Of a DNA stretch of 64,000 nt, positions 9,457-17,796 are shown piece by piece (the first letter of the stretch is position 1; each line of letters starts with the position of its first letter). Where the stretch lies: positions 1 to 64,000 of the forward strand of contig JBBIOU010000012.1 in NCBI GenBank assembly GCA_037443205.1, written 5' to 3'. The position numbers and the translations under genes are program-made. This DNA comes from JBBIOU01 sp037443205 (GTDB taxonomy: Bacteria; Bacteroidota; Bacteroidia; Flavobacteriales_D; UBA2798). Under the pieces are notes generated by a model. The model did not search any database, was not told the origin of the DNA, and saw only the letters and a program-made list of their open reading frames with translations.

Positions 9457-10431
9457 ATGAAAAAAAACATTGCGGTAATTTCGGGGGGATATTCGCATGA
9501 AGCTGAAATATCTTATAAAAGTGCTGAAACAATCATCAAGCATTTACCTGCTGATAAATATGCGGTTTACCCGATAACCATAAACCAAAGAGGATGGTAT
9601 TATAGCAATGATGAAACTGTTACTATAAATAAAAACAATTTCAGTTTATACTTAAATAATCAAACCATACAATTTGACTGTGTTTATATCATCATACACG
9701 GAACACCCGGTGAAGATGGCAAGTTACAAGCTTATTTTGATATGCTGGGCATACCCTATAATACTTCGGGAGTATTGCCTTCTGCATTAACCTTTAATAA
9801 ATTTTTTTGCAATAATTTACTCAGACCACAGGGTATAAACTGTGCACCAGCAATTATAGTAAATAATGTTGAAGAGGTTAACACCGAAGAAATAATCTAT
9901 CAGGTTGGATTACCTTGTTTTGTGAAACCCAGTGATGGAGGCTCCAGTTTTGGGGCAAGCAAGGTAAAATCTGCCGGGGAATTATTACCTGCCATAAAAC
10001 TTGCTTTAGAACATGGTACGCAATGCCTGGTTGAAAAATTTGTGAGTGGCACGGAAGTAACCTGCGGAGTATTTAAAACCAAAGGAAAAATAACTGTTTT
10101 ACCACCCACCGAAATACGCAGTAAAAACGAATTTTTTGATTATAAAGCTAAATACAAGGGCGAATCGGAAGAAATAACACCTGCCGCAATAAGCCCTGAA
10201 ATGACTGAAAAAATACAAAGTTTAACCCGCAAAGCATACGAAATATTACAATTAAAAAGTATTGCCAGAATTGATTTTATAATTGAAGATAATATTCCCT
10301 GGCTGATAGAAGTAAACACCGTGCCGGGCATGTCGGAACAGAGCATTATTCCCCAACAACTAAAAGCTGCGGGTATCACAATAAGCGAAGTGCTAATCGC
10401 TCAGATTGAAGAAGCGCTGTCGGGTAAATAA
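9457..10431 (+). CDS. ddl: D-alanine--D-alanine ligase
   Basis: A 324-residue ATP-grasp ligase that joins two D-Ala in the cytoplasm for the peptidoglycan stem peptide. Diagnostic pieces in order are the N-terminal GGYSHEAEIS loop, HGTPGEDG, FVKPSDGGSSFG, the LVEKFVSGTEVTCGV strand, ARIDFI, and the Mg-binding EVNTVPGMSEQS near the C-terminus. The length is close to that of other Ddl proteins in the phylum. It stands alone on the + strand with its own promoter, and its stop codon directly abuts the stop codon of rdgB on the other strand. Confidence 0.96.
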   Translation: MKKNIAVISGGYSHEAEISYKSAETIIKHLPADKYAVYPITINQRGWYYSNDETVTINKNNFSLYLNNQTIQFDCVYIIIHGTPGEDGKLQAYFDMLGIPYNTSGVLPSALTFNKFFCNNLLRPQGINCAPAIIVNNVEEVNTEEIIYQVGLPCFVKPSDGGSSFGASKVKSAGELLPAIKLALEHGTQCLVEKFVSGTEVTCGVFKTKGKITVLPPTEIRSKNEFFDYKAKYKGESEEITPAAISPEMTEKIQSLTRKAYEILQLKSIARIDFIIEDNIPWLIEVNTVPGMSEQSIIPQQLKAAGITISEVLIAQIEEALSGK

Positions 10432-11016
10432 TTATTTATTTTTTTTTAATATTTCTACTAACTTTTGTATAGCAATAGCGCGATGCGATATCTTATTTTT
10501 TTCATCGGTAGTCATTTCGGCAAAAGTTTTTTTGTAACCATCAGGAATAAAAATGGGGTCGTAACCAAAGCCTTTTTCGCCTCTTTTTTCAGTTGCAATA
10601 CTTCCATTTATAATACCTTCGAATAAATATTCTTTAGCGTTTATTATTAATGAAATAACTGTTTTAAACCGGGCATTTCTGTTTTGCTTGCCCTGTAATT
10701 CGGTCAAAAGTTTATTCATATTATCTTGCGCATTTTTATGCTCACCTGCATAGCGTGCAGAATATACTCCCGGTGCATTATTTAAGGTTTCTACTTCAAG
10801 ACCCGTATCGTCTGCAAAGCAATTAAATTTATAATTATTAAATATATAATTTGATTTTAACGATGCATTTTCTTCTATGGTTTTTCCTGTTTCGGGAATA
10901 TCTTCAAGAATACCTGCATCAGATAAACCTATTACATTAAATCCATAAGGTTTTAAAATAGCAGAAACTTCTTCAACTTTATGTGGGTTATTGGAAGCAA
11001 AAATTAATTGATGCAT
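10432..11016 (-). CDS. rdgB: XTP/dITP diphosphatase (RdgB/HAM1 family)
   Basis: A 194-residue non-canonical purine NTP pyrophosphatase that hydrolyses dITP, ITP and XTP to monophosphates and so keeps them out of nucleic acids. The family landmarks are all present: SNNPHKVEE at the N-terminus, ADDTGLEVETL, PGVYSARYAG, GYDPIFIPDGY, TFAEM and NKISHRAIA. It follows the glycosyltransferase stop at 11033 by 16 bases on the same strand, so it can be the last gene of a short unit with the epimerase and glycosyltransferase. Its 3' end abuts the ddl stop. Confidence 0.96.
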   Translation of the reverse strand: MHQLIFASNNPHKVEEVSAILKPYGFNVIGLSDAGILEDIPETGKTIEENASLKSNYIFNNYKFNCFADDTGLEVETLNNAPGVYSARYAGEHKNAQDNMNKLLTELQGKQNRNARFKTVISLIINAKEYLFEGIINGSIATEKRGEKGFGYDPIFIPDGYKKTFAEMTTDEKNKISHRAIAIQKLVEILKKNK

Positions 11017-11032
11017 GCTTTTAATATAAATA

Positions 11033-12115
11033 TTACATATTTAGCAAACTGTTAAATACATATAAATACTTTTGTTTATTAGCCTCTACCGAATATTTTT
11101 CTACTACGGTTTTACGACCTGCCTTACCGATCTTTTCTCTGAGTTCAGGAGATTCAATTAGTAAAGATAATTTTTCAATCCATTCATCTTCCGTAGCGGC
11201 CAGAAAACCGTTAACTCCGTCCTGAATAATTTCAGTATTTACACCAACAGGCGACATTACGGTTGGTATTTCCAATGCCATATATTGCAAGCCTTTTAAA
11301 CCGCATTTTCCTTTTGCCCATTCATCATCCGGCAGGGGCATTATTCCAATATCAAAGCAAGACAAATCATCAATTTCAGTGTTTTTATTCCATCCCAATC
11401 CCTTTATGCCTAATTCTTTGTTCAAATAATTTGCATCACCGATAACTTTAAATTCGAGTTTGTTTGGGTACTTATTTTGTAGCTTGGATAATATATTGAG
11501 GGCATACTCAAAATGCTGAATAGTAGTAATGCTACCGCTCCATCCAATAATAATTTTATTTCTAGCTTTGGTTTGCTTATTTTTATATTCTTCGGTATCT
11601 ATGGTAGTAGGAATAACAATTACATTGTTGTTGTATTTTAATGCATAATTTTTTAAATATTCATTTCCGGCAATTACTAAGTGCGAAGTTGAAATAATCT
11701 GTGAAGTTTTTTGGGGATTTTTTAACCAGGCAAATGCTTTATTGGCGTTTGATACATTTTGCAACCAAATAGAATCGTCAAAATCGAACACCAGTTTGGC
11801 ATGGGTTTTACTGAATTTTTTTTCGAAATATGCAGTGCCTAACATAAGGCATTCTCTTTGCACAAAAATTATATCATATTGGTTTGCTGTTTTTAATTCG
11901 CGAAATCGTTTTAAAATACTTTTAATGATTACTATAAGTTTTTTAAAAAAATATCCTTTTTTGTAAAAAAAAGCATCGTCATCTGAATTTAATAAATAAG
12001 AAAAATGGTAATCAAAGCCATGTTGTTTTAAATACGTAAGGTATTGCTCAAAGCGAAAACGCTGGCTGGGTGAACGTTCGGGACGATGAACCGTTAAAAA
12101 AAGTATTCGAGGCAT
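11033..12115 (-). CDS. GT-B glycosyltransferase (GT4-like) at the edge of the polysaccharide locus
   Basis: The 360-residue protein looks like a retaining GT-B transferase. The N-terminal Rossmann half starts PRILFLTVHRPERSPSQRF. A linker and a C-terminal half follow, with IIGWSGSITT, the GLKGLQYMALEIPTVMSPVG nucleotide-sugar loop and an NGFLAATEDEWIEKL helix. I chose ATG 12115, which forms a TAATG junction with the upstream epimerase, over an upstream start five codons earlier. It probably adds one sugar to the surface polysaccharide on the cytoplasmic side. The donor and acceptor cannot be read from sequence. Confidence 0.85.
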   Translation of the reverse strand: MPRILFLTVHRPERSPSQRFRFEQYLTYLKQHGFDYHFSYLLNSDDDAFFYKKGYFFKKLIVIIKSILKRFRELKTANQYDIIFVQRECLMLGTAYFEKKFSKTHAKLVFDFDDSIWLQNVSNANKAFAWLKNPQKTSQIISTSHLVIAGNEYLKNYALKYNNNVIVIPTTIDTEEYKNKQTKARNKIIIGWSGSITTIQHFEYALNILSKLQNKYPNKLEFKVIGDANYLNKELGIKGLGWNKNTEIDDLSCFDIGIMPLPDDEWAKGKCGLKGLQYMALEIPTVMSPVGVNTEIIQDGVNGFLAATEDEWIEKLSLLIESPELREKIGKAGRKTVVEKYSVEANKQKYLYVFNSLLNM

Positions 12116-13116
12116 TAGTCTTCTAACCAAACTTTGGGTAATTTTTCTGTAATTTCTATGCCATTAAATTTAGGACTTTTCTTTACTCCAACTTTTTTAG
12201 CCCAATCTGCCATTCTTTTTAGACCTTCAGCAAGCGAAACAAAATTTTTTTCTTTGATATTAAAAACATTTTTCAGTTTTGTATGATCGGAATATGCATG
12301 TTGTACTTCGTTTCTGGCTTCGAGGTAACGAATAGGTTGAGTTATATCCATAGCACGCATAACTTCCCCGGCAAGTTCATTAACGGTATATTCCGTATCT
12401 CCTCCAATATTAAAAACCTGATTGTAGGCTTGTTTGACATTTACCGAATTTGCTATATACGGTGCTACATCGCCAATGTAGCTGAAGGCACGGGTTTGGT
12501 TACCATCTCCAAAAATGGTGAGCGGCATAGCTTGCATTAATTGATTCATAAATATACCTACTACGTTTCTATATCTATCGCCAATATTTTGGTATTCGCC
12601 ATATACATTGTGGGGCCTGAAAATAATGTAGTTTAAACCAAACATTTCGTAACTCGTTTTTAAATCTAATTCTACTGCATATTTGGCTATTCCGTAAGGA
12701 TCTTCGGGCATGGGGGTCATATCTTCGCGCATGGGTAGCTGAGCTTTACCATATACAGCAATAGACGAAGTAAATACAAAGCATTTTACTTTATGAATAA
12801 TTGATTGGTTAATCAGATTAACACTTCCTATAACATTATTTTGATAATTAAAGCGCTTGATAAAATGGCTTAAACCTTCGGCTGCATAGGCTGCCAGATG
12901 ATACACGTAATCGAATTTTTCTTGTTCAAATAAACGTTCTAATAATGCATAATCGTTAATTGAACCTTTAATAAATTTTGCTTTATGATGAATATTTTCC
13001 TCAAAGCCACCGCTTAAATCGTCAAGTACAACTACCGAATGACCTGACTCTATTAAATGATTAACAACATGTGCACCTATAAATCCTGCACCACCTGTAA
13101 CTAAAGATTTTGGCAT
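12115..13116 (-). CDS. NAD-dependent sugar epimerase/dehydratase (extended SDR)
   Basis: The 333-residue extended short-chain dehydrogenase has the NAD-binding GGAGFIGAH, a downstream FTSSIAVYG strand and the catalytic YGIAK (YxxxK). Sequence such as LRPHNVYGE resembles UDP-glucose/UDP-GlcNAc 4-epimerases, but the exact nucleotide sugar is not determined. It has a divergent promoter-like box at 13140-13147 (TACTTTTG) and is joined by a one-base overlap to the glycosyltransferase downstream. It probably supplies an activated sugar to the locus. Confidence 0.88.
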   Translation of the reverse strand: MPKSLVTGGAGFIGAHVVNHLIESGHSVVVLDDLSGGFEENIHHKAKFIKGSINDYALLERLFEQEKFDYVYHLAAYAAEGLSHFIKRFNYQNNVIGSVNLINQSIIHKVKCFVFTSSIAVYGKAQLPMREDMTPMPEDPYGIAKYAVELDLKTSYEMFGLNYIIFRPHNVYGEYQNIGDRYRNVVGIFMNQLMQAMPLTIFGDGNQTRAFSYIGDVAPYIANSVNVKQAYNQVFNIGGDTEYTVNELAGEVMRAMDITQPIRYLEARNEVQHAYSDHTKLKNVFNIKEKNFVSLAEGLKRMADWAKKVGVKKSPKFNGIEITEKLPKVWLED

Positions 13117-13139
13117 TTTAAAATATTAATTATAGCAGA

Positions 13140-13147
13140 CAAAAGTA
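13140..13147 (-). promoter_or_regulatory. Candidate -7 box (TACTTTTG) of the 11-13 kb minus-strand unit
   Basis: TACTTTTG on the minus strand fits TAnnTTTG and lies 23 bases before the ATG of the epimerase. No convincing -33 element is seen. Confidence 0.4.
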
Positions 13148-13214
13148 ACAAAAACTATCTAAAAAATTTTTAGCTTAATTTTAATAATTAAATTATTTAA
13201 TTACAAACAATTCA

Positions 13215-13222
13215 TAGCTTTG
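13215..13222 (+). promoter_or_regulatory. Candidate -7 box (TAGCTTTG) of the flippase operon
   Basis: TAGCTTTG fits TAnnTTTG and lies 35 bases before the flippase ATG at 13258, in the divergent gap between the two arms of the polysaccharide locus. Confidence 0.4.
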
Positions 13223-13257
13223 TGTCTGCGCTCGATTAATTTGGTGAAATCATATTT

Positions 13258-14580
13258 ATGTTGGGGAAAAACCTTATTGCATCATTGCTAACACAAATAC
13301 CTGTTTTTATTTTAGGTGTTTTGGCCGGTATATTTTCAACCAGGTTTCTAGGCGATGATGCCAAAGGGATATACTCAATATTTCAGGCAAATACACAATT
13401 GTTTGTTTTAATTTTTTCACTTGGAATGCAAACCGGCATCGTGTATTTTATCTCCAGTAAAAATATTTCTGAAAACAGGGTATTAGGAATTTGCAATCAA
13501 TTATTATTTATCGGCTCTGTTATATTCTTAATGTTACTCGTACTTTTATACATGAGCAATAGTCTGGAATATTTAACTGCTGCACAATATAGTTCTTTTA
13601 AATATGTTGTAATATTGTTTTTGTTGTTTATATTTTCAATATCCGGAACAATAATTTCTGCGTTTTTTCAGGCTTATTCAAAATTTAAAATTATCAATTT
13701 AGTTTCGCTGATAAACAGTGTTTCTAATTTTTTAATCTTTTTAGGATTATTTATTTTTATTGAACATACAGTTCTTAATCAATCAGAAAAAATAAACTAT
13801 GCATTGTATTTAACAATTCTATCATATATATTAAATACATTGATTTGGTTAATTTATTTTTACAAAGAACTTAATATAAAACCAAATTATGAGTTTTCTT
13901 TGAATAAAGAATTTAAAACATTTGTATATTACAGTTTAATAATTTTTGCAGGGACTTTAATAAATTTTTTTAATTACAGAATAGATTTATGGATAGTAAA
14001 TTATTACTTAAGCGATGAGTCATTAAGTTATTATTCGCTTGCAAGTAACATTGCGCAAATTATAATATACACATCGGTTACTATTGGCACGGTAATACTA
14101 CCTTATTTGTCTTCTAAAAACATAGAAGAACGGAAATCAATGTTTCCTAAAATTACCCGTTATAGTTTTTCATTTTTTGTAATTGTGATTGTTATCGCGT
14201 ATATTATTTCGGAATATATTATTCCCTTAGTTTACGGAAAAGCATTTTATGACGCTGTAAAACCTTTTAAAATTCTACTGCCGGGTGTGCTTTTTTCTTG
14301 TCAAACCCAATTAATTGCAACTTTAATTGTAGCCAGTAAAAAAAATACACTCAATATAATTGCTACGGGGACAGGTTTAATATTTACAATTGCGTTAGAC
14401 CTTTATTTAATACCTCTTTGGGGAATAGAAGGAGCTGCGTGGGCTACTACAATCAGTTACATGATAATTTTTACCATCACCTATTATTTATTTTTAAAAT
14501 ATTTAAAGTATCCGTTTGTAAATTATTTCTTTGTAAATTGGCAAGATATAAACTCAATAATCAAATTTTTCAGAAAATGA
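13258..14580 (+). CDS. Polysaccharide flippase (Wzx/MATE-like)
   Basis: A 440-residue, very hydrophobic protein with about twelve TM helices that belongs to the MVF/Wzx polysaccharide exporter group. The start is typical (LIASLLTQIPVFILGVLAGIFSTRFLG), as are the LPGVLFSCQTQLIA and IPLWGIEGAAWATTISYM segments near the C-terminus. Such proteins flip undecaprenyl-linked repeat units across the inner membrane. It is the first gene of the + strand arm and overlaps the next gene by an ATGA junction. No chain-length regulator or initiating transferase lies next to it. Confidence 0.88.
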   Translation: MLGKNLIASLLTQIPVFILGVLAGIFSTRFLGDDAKGIYSIFQANTQLFVLIFSLGMQTGIVYFISSKNISENRVLGICNQLLFIGSVIFLMLLVLLYMSNSLEYLTAAQYSSFKYVVILFLLFIFSISGTIISAFFQAYSKFKIINLVSLINSVSNFLIFLGLFIFIEHTVLNQSEKINYALYLTILSYILNTLIWLIYFYKELNIKPNYEFSLNKEFKTFVYYSLIIFAGTLINFFNYRIDLWIVNYYLSDESLSYYSLASNIAQIIIYTSVTIGTVILPYLSSKNIEERKSMFPKITRYSFSFFVIVIVIAYIISEYIIPLVYGKAFYDAVKPFKILLPGVLFSCQTQLIATLIVASKKNTLNIIATGTGLIFTIALDLYLIPLWGIEGAAWATTISYMIIFTITYYLFLKYLKYPFVNYFFVNWQDINSIIKFFRK

Positions 14581-15626
14581 ATATACTTATAACAGGCAGC
14601 AGCGGCTTAATAGGTTCGGAGGCTGTAAAATATTTTGGATTAAAGGGAAACAAAATATATGGAATTGACAACAATCTCCGGAAATTTTTTTTTGGCGAGA
14701 ACGGAGATACCTCTTGGAATTTAAAAAGATTAAAGGAACTACCTATAAATTTTACAAATTATGATATTGACATACGAAGCAGAGAAAGAGTTAATGATAT
14801 AATCAAAGAATTAAAACCCCACGCAGTTATACATTGTGCCGCCCAACCTTCGCATGATTTAGCTGCTAAAATACCATTTGAAGATTTTGATACAAATGCG
14901 GTAGGGACAATTAATTTGCTGGATGCCACAAGAAAATACTGCAAAGACAGCCCTTTTATTTTTTTAAGTACAAACAAAGTTTACGGAGATGCCCCCAACG
15001 AAATAGAACTAACAGAAACTTCTACCCGCTGGGAATATAAAGATCCAAAATATCAAAACGGGATTGACGAAACCATGCGCATTGACCAAACCAAACATAG
15101 TTTATTTGGGGCATCAAAAACTGCTGCCGACATTATAACGCAAGAATACGGTTTATATTTTGATATGCCTACGGTATGTTTCAGAGGGGGGTGTCTTACC
15201 GGTCCTTCGCACAGCAGCGCTGAATTACATGGTTTTTTATCTTACATCATCAAGTGTGCCGTTAGCGGAAAACATTATACCATTTTTGGTTATAAGGGCA
15301 AACAAGTACGCGACCAAATACACAGCCATGATGTTATTACAGCGATAGAACAATTCATTATTAATCCAAAATGCGGCAAAGTATATAATATTGGAGGAGG
15401 TAAAGATAATAGCGCATCTATTTTAGAAATAATTAATATACTCAAAGAAAAATATGCCTTAAAACTAAATTATACCTATTCTGAACAAAACAGAATTGGC
15501 GACCATATTTGCTACTATACCAACCTAAGTAAATTTAAACAAGATTACCCCTCGTGGATTATAGAATATTCGCTTGATAAAATTATAGATGAAATAGTAA
15601 CTGCACAAATTGAATTTTCAAAATGA
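14577..15626 (+). CDS. CDP-paratose 2-epimerase-like SDR with Phe in place of catalytic Tyr
   Basis: The 349-residue extended SDR begins MNILITGSSGLIGSEAVKYFG. I place the start at 14577 because ATGA overlaps the flippase stop; the longer open frame only adds antiphase sequence. LSTNKVYGDAPNEIELTETSTRWEY strongly resembles CDP-paratose 2-epimerase (split here: LSTNKVYGDAPN, then ETSTRWEY). The usual YxxxK is FGASK, with Phe177 and Lys181. The rest of the fold (GCLTGPSHSS, NIGGG) is well kept. Either a homologous subfamily works without the Tyr, or the protein is not a classical redox epimerase. It sits among polysaccharide genes and may act on a nucleotide sugar. It overlaps the next gene by ATGA. 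Confidence 0.8.
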   Translation: MNILITGSSGLIGSEAVKYFGLKGNKIYGIDNNLRKFFFGENGDTSWNLKRLKELPINFTNYDIDIRSRERVNDIIKELKPHAVIHCAAQPSHDLAAKIPFEDFDTNAVGTINLLDATRKYCKDSPFIFLSTNKVYGDAPNEIELTETSTRWEYKDPKYQNGIDETMRIDQTKHSLFGASKTAADIITQEYGLYFDMPTVCFRGGCLTGPSHSSAELHGFLSYIIKCAVSGKHYTIFGYKGKQVRDQIHSHDVITAIEQFIINPKCGKVYNIGGGKDNSASILEIINILKEKYALKLNYTYSEQNRIGDHICYYTNLSKFKQDYPSWIIEYSLDKIIDEIVTAQIEFSK

Positions 15627-16741
15627 ATATAGCCATTTTTGACTTACAGCATTATGAAATGGTAAATGTTATACTTAATGTATTTAATGAACCCACCAAC
15701 AAATTATATCTACTGAGCAACAATAACATTATCAATAAATGCAATCAAAATCTTATTTATAATTCTATTTGCGCTGATGATTACAATAAATTTAATGATT
15801 TTTGTAATGCCTGTTATGAATATCTCACAAAAAATAATATTGATTTTATTATTTTTAATACTATAGATACTGAATATAAAAGCGTATGGCAACTCATCCA
15901 TAAACTTAAAATACCGGTTGTAGTTACCATACACAATATAAATACCTGGCTAAAACCGCCCTTTACATTAAATAGAATTGCCCTGAAAAATTATTATTAT
16001 AGAAAAAGAATTATAAATAAAACAAATGCTATTATTTTACAAGAAGAACTATTTATCAAATACGTAAAACAACAACATCTTTATAAAAAAAAGATATTTA
16101 CCTTACCTCATACATTCAAAGAAAAAAATATTTCTGAAAAGCAAAGTTTAAATGAAAAATTGATAATAGCCATACCGGGAGGAATTGATGGTCATAGAAG
16201 AGATTATGATTTATGTTTATCAGTAATAGAAAAAATATATAAGCAAAATTCAAATTTACAATTTAAATTTATTGGTGCAGTACTTGGAAAATTAGGCGAA
16301 GAAATCCTAAAACGCATTTATGAATTAAAAAATACAGGTATAGACATCGAACATCTTTACAGCAACGAATCAAACAAATTATTTGACACAGAAATGAGTA
16401 ACTGCGATTTGGTATTTTTACCTTTAAATGTTTACACTCAATACGAAGGGATAACAGAAATATACGGACAGACAAAAGTTACGGGAGTACTATATGATAT
16501 GATGCGCTTTGAGAAACCCGGAATTGTTCCGGAAAAACTTGTTATACCCGATACTATTAAAACAAGCACTATAAAATATACCAACGAAGATGATTTGATA
16601 ATGAAAGTTTTAGATATTGCAAACAATAAAGAAAAATTAAATTTATTAAAACAAAATGCTAAAAACAATTCGCAATACTACACTTTAAGCGAAATAAAAA
16701 AACGATTTTTAAACGAATTTACGCAAACAATTTTAAACTAA
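15623..16741 (+). CDS. Probable GT-B glycosyltransferase
   Basis: A 372-residue soluble protein of very low GC (Asn, Lys and Ile rich). The N-terminal half has Rossmann-like strands (NIAIFDLQHYEMVNVI, VVVTIHNINTW). The C-terminal half (LIIAIPGGIDGHRRDYDLCL, FKFIGAVLG, LVFLPLNVY) matches the layout of GT-B transferases, but conserved donor-site residues are weak. Calling it a transferase rests on this fold pattern plus its position between polysaccharide genes. It starts by ATGA overlap with the epimerase. Its 3' end overlaps the 3' end of galE on the other strand by 9 bases. Confidence 0.6.
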   Translation: MNIAIFDLQHYEMVNVILNVFNEPTNKLYLLSNNNIINKCNQNLIYNSICADDYNKFNDFCNACYEYLTKNNIDFIIFNTIDTEYKSVWQLIHKLKIPVVVTIHNINTWLKPPFTLNRIALKNYYYRKRIINKTNAIILQEELFIKYVKQQHLYKKKIFTLPHTFKEKNISEKQSLNEKLIIAIPGGIDGHRRDYDLCLSVIEKIYKQNSNLQFKFIGAVLGKLGEEILKRIYELKNTGIDIEHLYSNESNKLFDTEMSNCDLVFLPLNVYTQYEGITEIYGQTKVTGVLYDMMRFEKPGIVPEKLVIPDTIKTSTIKYTNEDDLIMKVLDIANNKEKLNLLKQNAKNNSQYYTLSEIKKRFLNEFTQTILN

Positions 16742-17746
16742 TTTTAAAATAGTATTCTGCCACAACCAGGCTGTTTTCATTATATCTTCAACCGTATATT
16801 GGGGTTTCCAACCAAGTTGTTTTATTGCCTTATCATTATTTGCATAAATAGCTGCAATATCGCCCGGTCTGCGTGGACCAAATTTGTAATTCAGTTTAAT
16901 ATGATTAACCTGTTCAAATGCTTTAATAGCCTCTAAAACTGTAATACCATTTCCGGTACCCAAATTAAAAACATCAACACCCGAAGATTTTTTTGTTAAT
17001 GAATATTTTACAGCCAGGGTATGCGCATGTGCAATATCCATCACATGTATAAAATCGCGCAAACCTGTTCCATCACGCGTAGGATAATCGTTTCCATGTA
17101 TAACCAGCTCGTTTCTTAAACCTGCTGCAACCTGGGTGATAACCGGAACCAAATGATTACCTTTATTGTGTAAAAATTCCCCAATGTATGAACTTGGATG
17201 AGCACCTGCCGGATTAAAATATCTTAATAATATAAACTGAGAAGGACAAACTTTGGCAAAATCTTTTATGATGATTTCACCAGCTTGTTTGGTATATGCA
17301 TAGGGACAAAGAGCTTCGCCCATAGGCGAATCCTCAGTTACCGGTATATCATTAGGATTACCGTAAACAGTGCAGGAAGAAGAAAAAATAAAATGTTTAA
17401 CCGAAAACTCTTGTACGCATTTAAGTATGTTTAATGTAGATACCAAATTATTATGATAATACAATAACGGCATATTTACCGATTCCGAAACATCTTTGTA
17501 AGCTGCAAAATGTATAACTGCAGTAATTTCGTTTTGTAAAAATATGTTTTTTAGTTCTGCGTAATTACATAGATCTGTTTCAAATAAATTTACCTCTTTT
17601 CCGGTTATTTTTTTAATACCTGACATCATGCCCGACCATGCTCTCGACATATTGTCAACTGCAATTACTTCAAAACCGTTTTGCAATAAGTCAACAACCG
17701 TATGCGAGCCAATAAAGCCCATGCCCCCTGTTACCAATATTTTCAT
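16733..17746 (-). CDS. galE: UDP-glucose 4-epimerase
   Basis: The 337-residue extended SDR interconverts UDP-glucose and UDP-galactose with bound NAD. It shows the full GalE signature set: GGMGFIGSHTV, VIHFAAYKDVSESV, FSSSCTVYG, YAYTK (catalytic Tyr and Lys), LRYFNPAGAHPS, RDGTGLRDFIHVMD and RRPGDIAAIYA. It lies on the opposite strand to its neighbours and ends in a tail-to-tail overlap with the upstream glycosyltransferase. It probably supplies UDP-Gal to the surface polysaccharide and may also serve general galactose metabolism. Confidence 0.95.
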   Translation of the reverse strand: MKILVTGGMGFIGSHTVVDLLQNGFEVIAVDNMSRAWSGMMSGIKKITGKEVNLFETDLCNYAELKNIFLQNEITAVIHFAAYKDVSESVNMPLLYYHNNLVSTLNILKCVQEFSVKHFIFSSSCTVYGNPNDIPVTEDSPMGEALCPYAYTKQAGEIIIKDFAKVCPSQFILLRYFNPAGAHPSSYIGEFLHNKGNHLVPVITQVAAGLRNELVIHGNDYPTRDGTGLRDFIHVMDIAHAHTLAVKYSLTKKSSGVDVFNLGTGNGITVLEAIKAFEQVNHIKLNYKFGPRRPGDIAAIYANNDKAIKQLGWKPQYTVEDIMKTAWLWQNTILKLV

Positions 17747-17769
17747 TTTACAAATATCTATAAATTAGT

Positions 17770-17777
17770 TAATTTTG
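17770..17777 (+). promoter_or_regulatory. Candidate -7 box (TAATTTTG) upstream of the amidotransferase
   Basis: TAATTTTG matches TAnnTTTG and ends 19 bases before ATG 17797, in the divergent gap with galE. It could start a second transcript covering 17797-25042. Confidence 0.4.
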
Positions 17778-17796
17778 TAACGAAATTACTAAAAAA

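Noticed and set aside
14418..14576. Longer start for the epimerase
   Set aside because: The added residues are antiphase translation of the flippase; the ATGA junction at 14577 fits better.
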